The notes under the pieces are model-generated. The model saw only the letters and a list, made by a program, of their open reading frames with translations. It had not been told where the DNA came from and did not search any database. The position numbers and the translations under genes are program-made. From NCBI GenBank assembly GCA_041399065.1, contig JAWKTN010000003.1:744001-808000 (forward strand): a DNA stretch of 64,000 nucleotides, read 5' to 3'. Positions 62,118-64,000 of the stretch are shown here, in pieces; the first letter of the stretch is position 1, and the number at the start of each line of letters is the position of its first letter. Source of the DNA: JAGQPD01 sp020426865. Lineage in GTDB: Bacteria > Planctomycetota > Planctomycetia > Pirellulales > Pirellulaceae.

Positions 62118-64000
62118 TCATAGTTCCAGCCCATCGAGCACCTTGACAAACTCATCGAGGTGTTTGTCCACGTCTTGAACCACCTGATTGTGCGTGAAAA
62201 CGACGCTTACGCCGGACTTTGGAAAATAAAACATTCCGACGCCCCAAAAGCCCGAATGCCCCCAACATTCATGCCTTCCGAGAACCATACGCCGCTCCAA
62301 ACCAAACGTGTATGCGTCGTACTTGACACCGTCAGTTGAGTAACCGTCCATTCCTTCTCGAGTCTTCGCACTTTGCGTGACGTCTAACATCAATGAGCGT
62401 GTTGCCCCTTTCGCGAAGAGGGCGACAGGTTTGTCGGTGAACAGCGCGCGGACGAAGCAATTCAAATCGCCGACCGTAGTCACCATGCCGCCATTGGCCC
62501 ATTCGGCGGACGAGGCAAGCCTTTCCGCGACGACATTATGATTCTGACCATCGTTGAGGACCATGAAATGGTGAGCCAAACCGCAGCCTCGCTCATTTTC
62601 TCGCCATTCATAGTAGGTTTCATTCATCTGCAGTGGATCGAGTATGTTGGATCGAATGACTGCGGGTAGCGAGCGACCCGTCACCCGCTCCACAATCACA
62701 CCGAGCAACAAGTAGTTGGTGTCGCTGTAGAGAAACGACGACCCGGGAGCGAACTTCGCGGCTGTGCCAAGTTTGTTGTCGAAAAAATATCGCAGGGGCC
62801 CGTGCGGCGGCTTCCAATCGTGGTTGATGAATTCCTGAGCCGACGTCGATTGGGGATCGTCCCACGCGATGTTAAACCACGCCTTACCTTCGAACTTGCC
62901 CGCTTGGGACTTTTCCAGGAAATAGTCTGGGATGCCGCTGGTGTGTGATAAAAGGTGCCGTACCGTAATCGATTTGGCATGGGATACTTCGTTCGCGAAG
63001 TGCAGTTCCTCAATCGAACCACCGGCGGTTCGACAGATATCGTCTACGTATTTGGCGATCGAGTCATCCAGCGATAGGCGTCCCTGTTCTATAAGCTGCA
63101 TCACGACGACGGCAGTAAGCGTCTTCGCCACGCTGGCAGTGCGAAACTGGTGAGCGACGGTCATGGGTGATTTGGACGTGGGGTCGGCTATGCCCCGAGC
63201 CGCACGCCATGTCGGGGTGCCGTCGCCGAATTCGACGCTTGCGACGGCGTTGATCACATGTTCGTTTGAAGCGATCCCGGAGATTACAGCATCAAGCTTT
63301 TGGTTTACTTGGTTCGATGAGGCCGCGGTTCGCCGGAGGTGCGCTATAACTTGGGATACAAAGGCTTCTGTCTTGTATGCCTCGAAATGATTCACACCGT
63401 CGACAACGGCAAGCGTTGAATTGGCGAGTTTGGCGTGGAGTTCACGCGTTGAGGGCAACTCCGCATCATGCTCCCCGACTACCAGCAGCGTTGGAATCTC
63501 GTTCGTACTAAGCCGTTCCTTCCGAATGTCGAGCTGATCGTACGCGCGCAGCAGCGCCGCGAGAACCTTCGGATTGCGATCTGCCATCAGCGCTTCGTTT
63601 TCTCGGTCAACTTCACTTCCCGACGCATAGCCTTCGTGAATCGCCCCCGGCAGCCGGAGTAACGGCTTGAGGCCCTCTCCGCGATCCAACGAATCGGCAA
63701 CTTCGACGAAATTGATTTCAACTGCTGCCCAGCCTCGATTCGTTCCCAAGCCGGCACCTCCCATGGTGACGGAAAGTAAACGGTCCGGAAACGTTTCGCG
63801 AAACTTGTTCGCAATGTCGCCACCCATTGAATATCCGAACAGGTGGGCTCGGCCAATCGCCAGATGATCCAAGAGTCGTACGATATCATTAACCATTTCC
63901 GTCCCATAATCACTCGATCGGACCGGACAGCTGCTCTCCCCATGTCCGCGTAAATCAACGGCGATAACTCGATACCCGGACGTTTTCAGTCGTCCGATGA
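62118..64000 (-). CDS. Alpha/beta hydrolase fused to serine beta-lactamase-like domain, 5' end missing
   Basis: The frame is open to the right edge, so the start lies outside the window. The visible N-terminal part continues SGYRVIAVDLRGHGESS (near 63950) into LAIGRAHLFGYSMGGDIANK, the G-x-S-x-G nucleophile elbow of an alpha/beta hydrolase, with the later acid and histidine regions LLVVGEHDAELPS and VDGVNHFEAYK. From about 63290 to the end it is a serine-beta-lactamase/penicillin-binding-like domain: FRTASVAKTLTAVVVMQLIE contains the S-x-x-K motif, YSDTNYLLLGVIVERVTG the Y-x-N region, and HECWGHSGFWGVGMFYFPKS the third motif (H-x-G type). Fusion of the two is rare but continuous in sequence. 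Localisation and substrate not determined. Confidence 0.9.
   Translation of the reverse strand, partial: IGRLKTSGYRVIAVDLRGHGESSCPVRSSDYGTEMVNDIVRLLDHLAIGRAHLFGYSMGGDIANKFRETFPDRLLSVTMGGAGLGTNRGWAAVEINFVEVADSLDRGEGLKPLLRLPGAIHEGYASGSEVDRENEALMADRNPKVLAALLRAYDQLDIRKERLSTNEIPTLLVVGEHDAELPSTRELHAKLANSTLAVVDGVNHFEAYKTEAFVSQVIAHLRRTAASSNQVNQKLDAVISGIASNEHVINAVASVEFGDGTPTWRAARGIADPTSKSPMTVAHQFRTASVAKTLTAVVVMQLIEQGRLSLDDSIAKYVDDICRTAGGSIEELHFANEVSHAKSITVRHLLSHTSGIPDYFLEKSQAGKFEGKAWFNIAWDDPQSTSAQEFINHDWKPPHGPLRYFFDNKLGTAAKFAPGSSFLYSDTNYLLLGVIVERVTGRSLPAVIRSNILDPLQMNETYYEWRENERGCGLAHHFMVLNDGQNHNVVAERLASSAEWANGGMVTTVGDLNCFVRALFTDKPVALFAKGATRSLMLDVTQSAKTREGMDGYSTDGVKYDAYTFGLERRMVLGRHECWGHSGFWGVGMFYFPKSGVSVVFTHNQVVQDVDKHLDEFVKVLDGLEL

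Overview
The window reads as a chromosomal segment of a planctomycete, probably from the Pirellulales. The signs are many secreted proteins with type I dockerin repeats and C-terminal PEP-CTERM anchors, a planctomycete-type N-terminal export motif, a formylglycine sulfatase, a DUF1080 protein, CRTAC1-like FG-GAP proteins, and large Ser/Thr kinases paired with ECF sigma factors. No rRNA, tRNA, CRISPR array or complete insertion sequence was recognised. The assignment rests on gene content alone.

Layout. 1-12 kb: the end of a large CotH/lamin-tail/dockerin surface protein, then a same-strand cluster of M48 metalloprotease, ECF sigma factor, a giant kinase fused to an FGE-sulfatase domain, a small TPR protein and a secreted glycosidase-like protein. 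12-17 kb: a decayed stretch of PEP-CTERM, dockerin and choice-of-anchor-L genes (truncated or frameshifted) mixed with GC-rich and IS-end-like repeats. 17-26 kb: an accessory island with a Gp49/HigB-like toxin and Xre antitoxin, small genes separated by strong hairpins, a regulator-like protein with twelve near-identical HEAT repeats, a truncated conjugative coupling protein, and a HipB-HipA operon followed by a methyltransferase. 26-42 kb: secreted catabolic and surface genes, including a carboxypeptidase-regulatory-like protein, PEP-CTERM/dockerin proteins, a sulfatase, a DUF1080 protein and a sialidase-like/FAD-oxidoreductase fusion bracketed by a palindromic repeat. 42-47 kb: an ECF42-type sigma factor with its typical partners (DGPF/YCII and VOC proteins), then DoxX and DUF1579 proteins.

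47-54 kb is the most interesting part. An intact three-gene module encodes an AbiEi-type antitoxin, an AbiEii-type nucleotidyltransferase toxin and a single polypeptide carrying a TOTE-type archaeo-eukaryotic primase, an XPB-like SF2 helicase and a DUF559 nuclease. Directly upstream lies a second, decayed copy in which a deletion has fused the AbiEi C-terminus to the helicase; it also carries a one-base frameshift and a stop codon, and its left edge abuts an IS630 relic. Both copies are followed by the same 48-nt noncoding block. Together this looks like a composite, duplicating defence locus.

54-64 kb: a DUF3237 protein, a nitrilase-superfamily hydrolase translationally coupled to an ECF sigma factor, a divergent Ser/Thr kinase with a TPR-like sensor region, a Tat-exported amidase, and a fusion of alpha/beta hydrolase with serine beta-lactamase that runs off the right edge.
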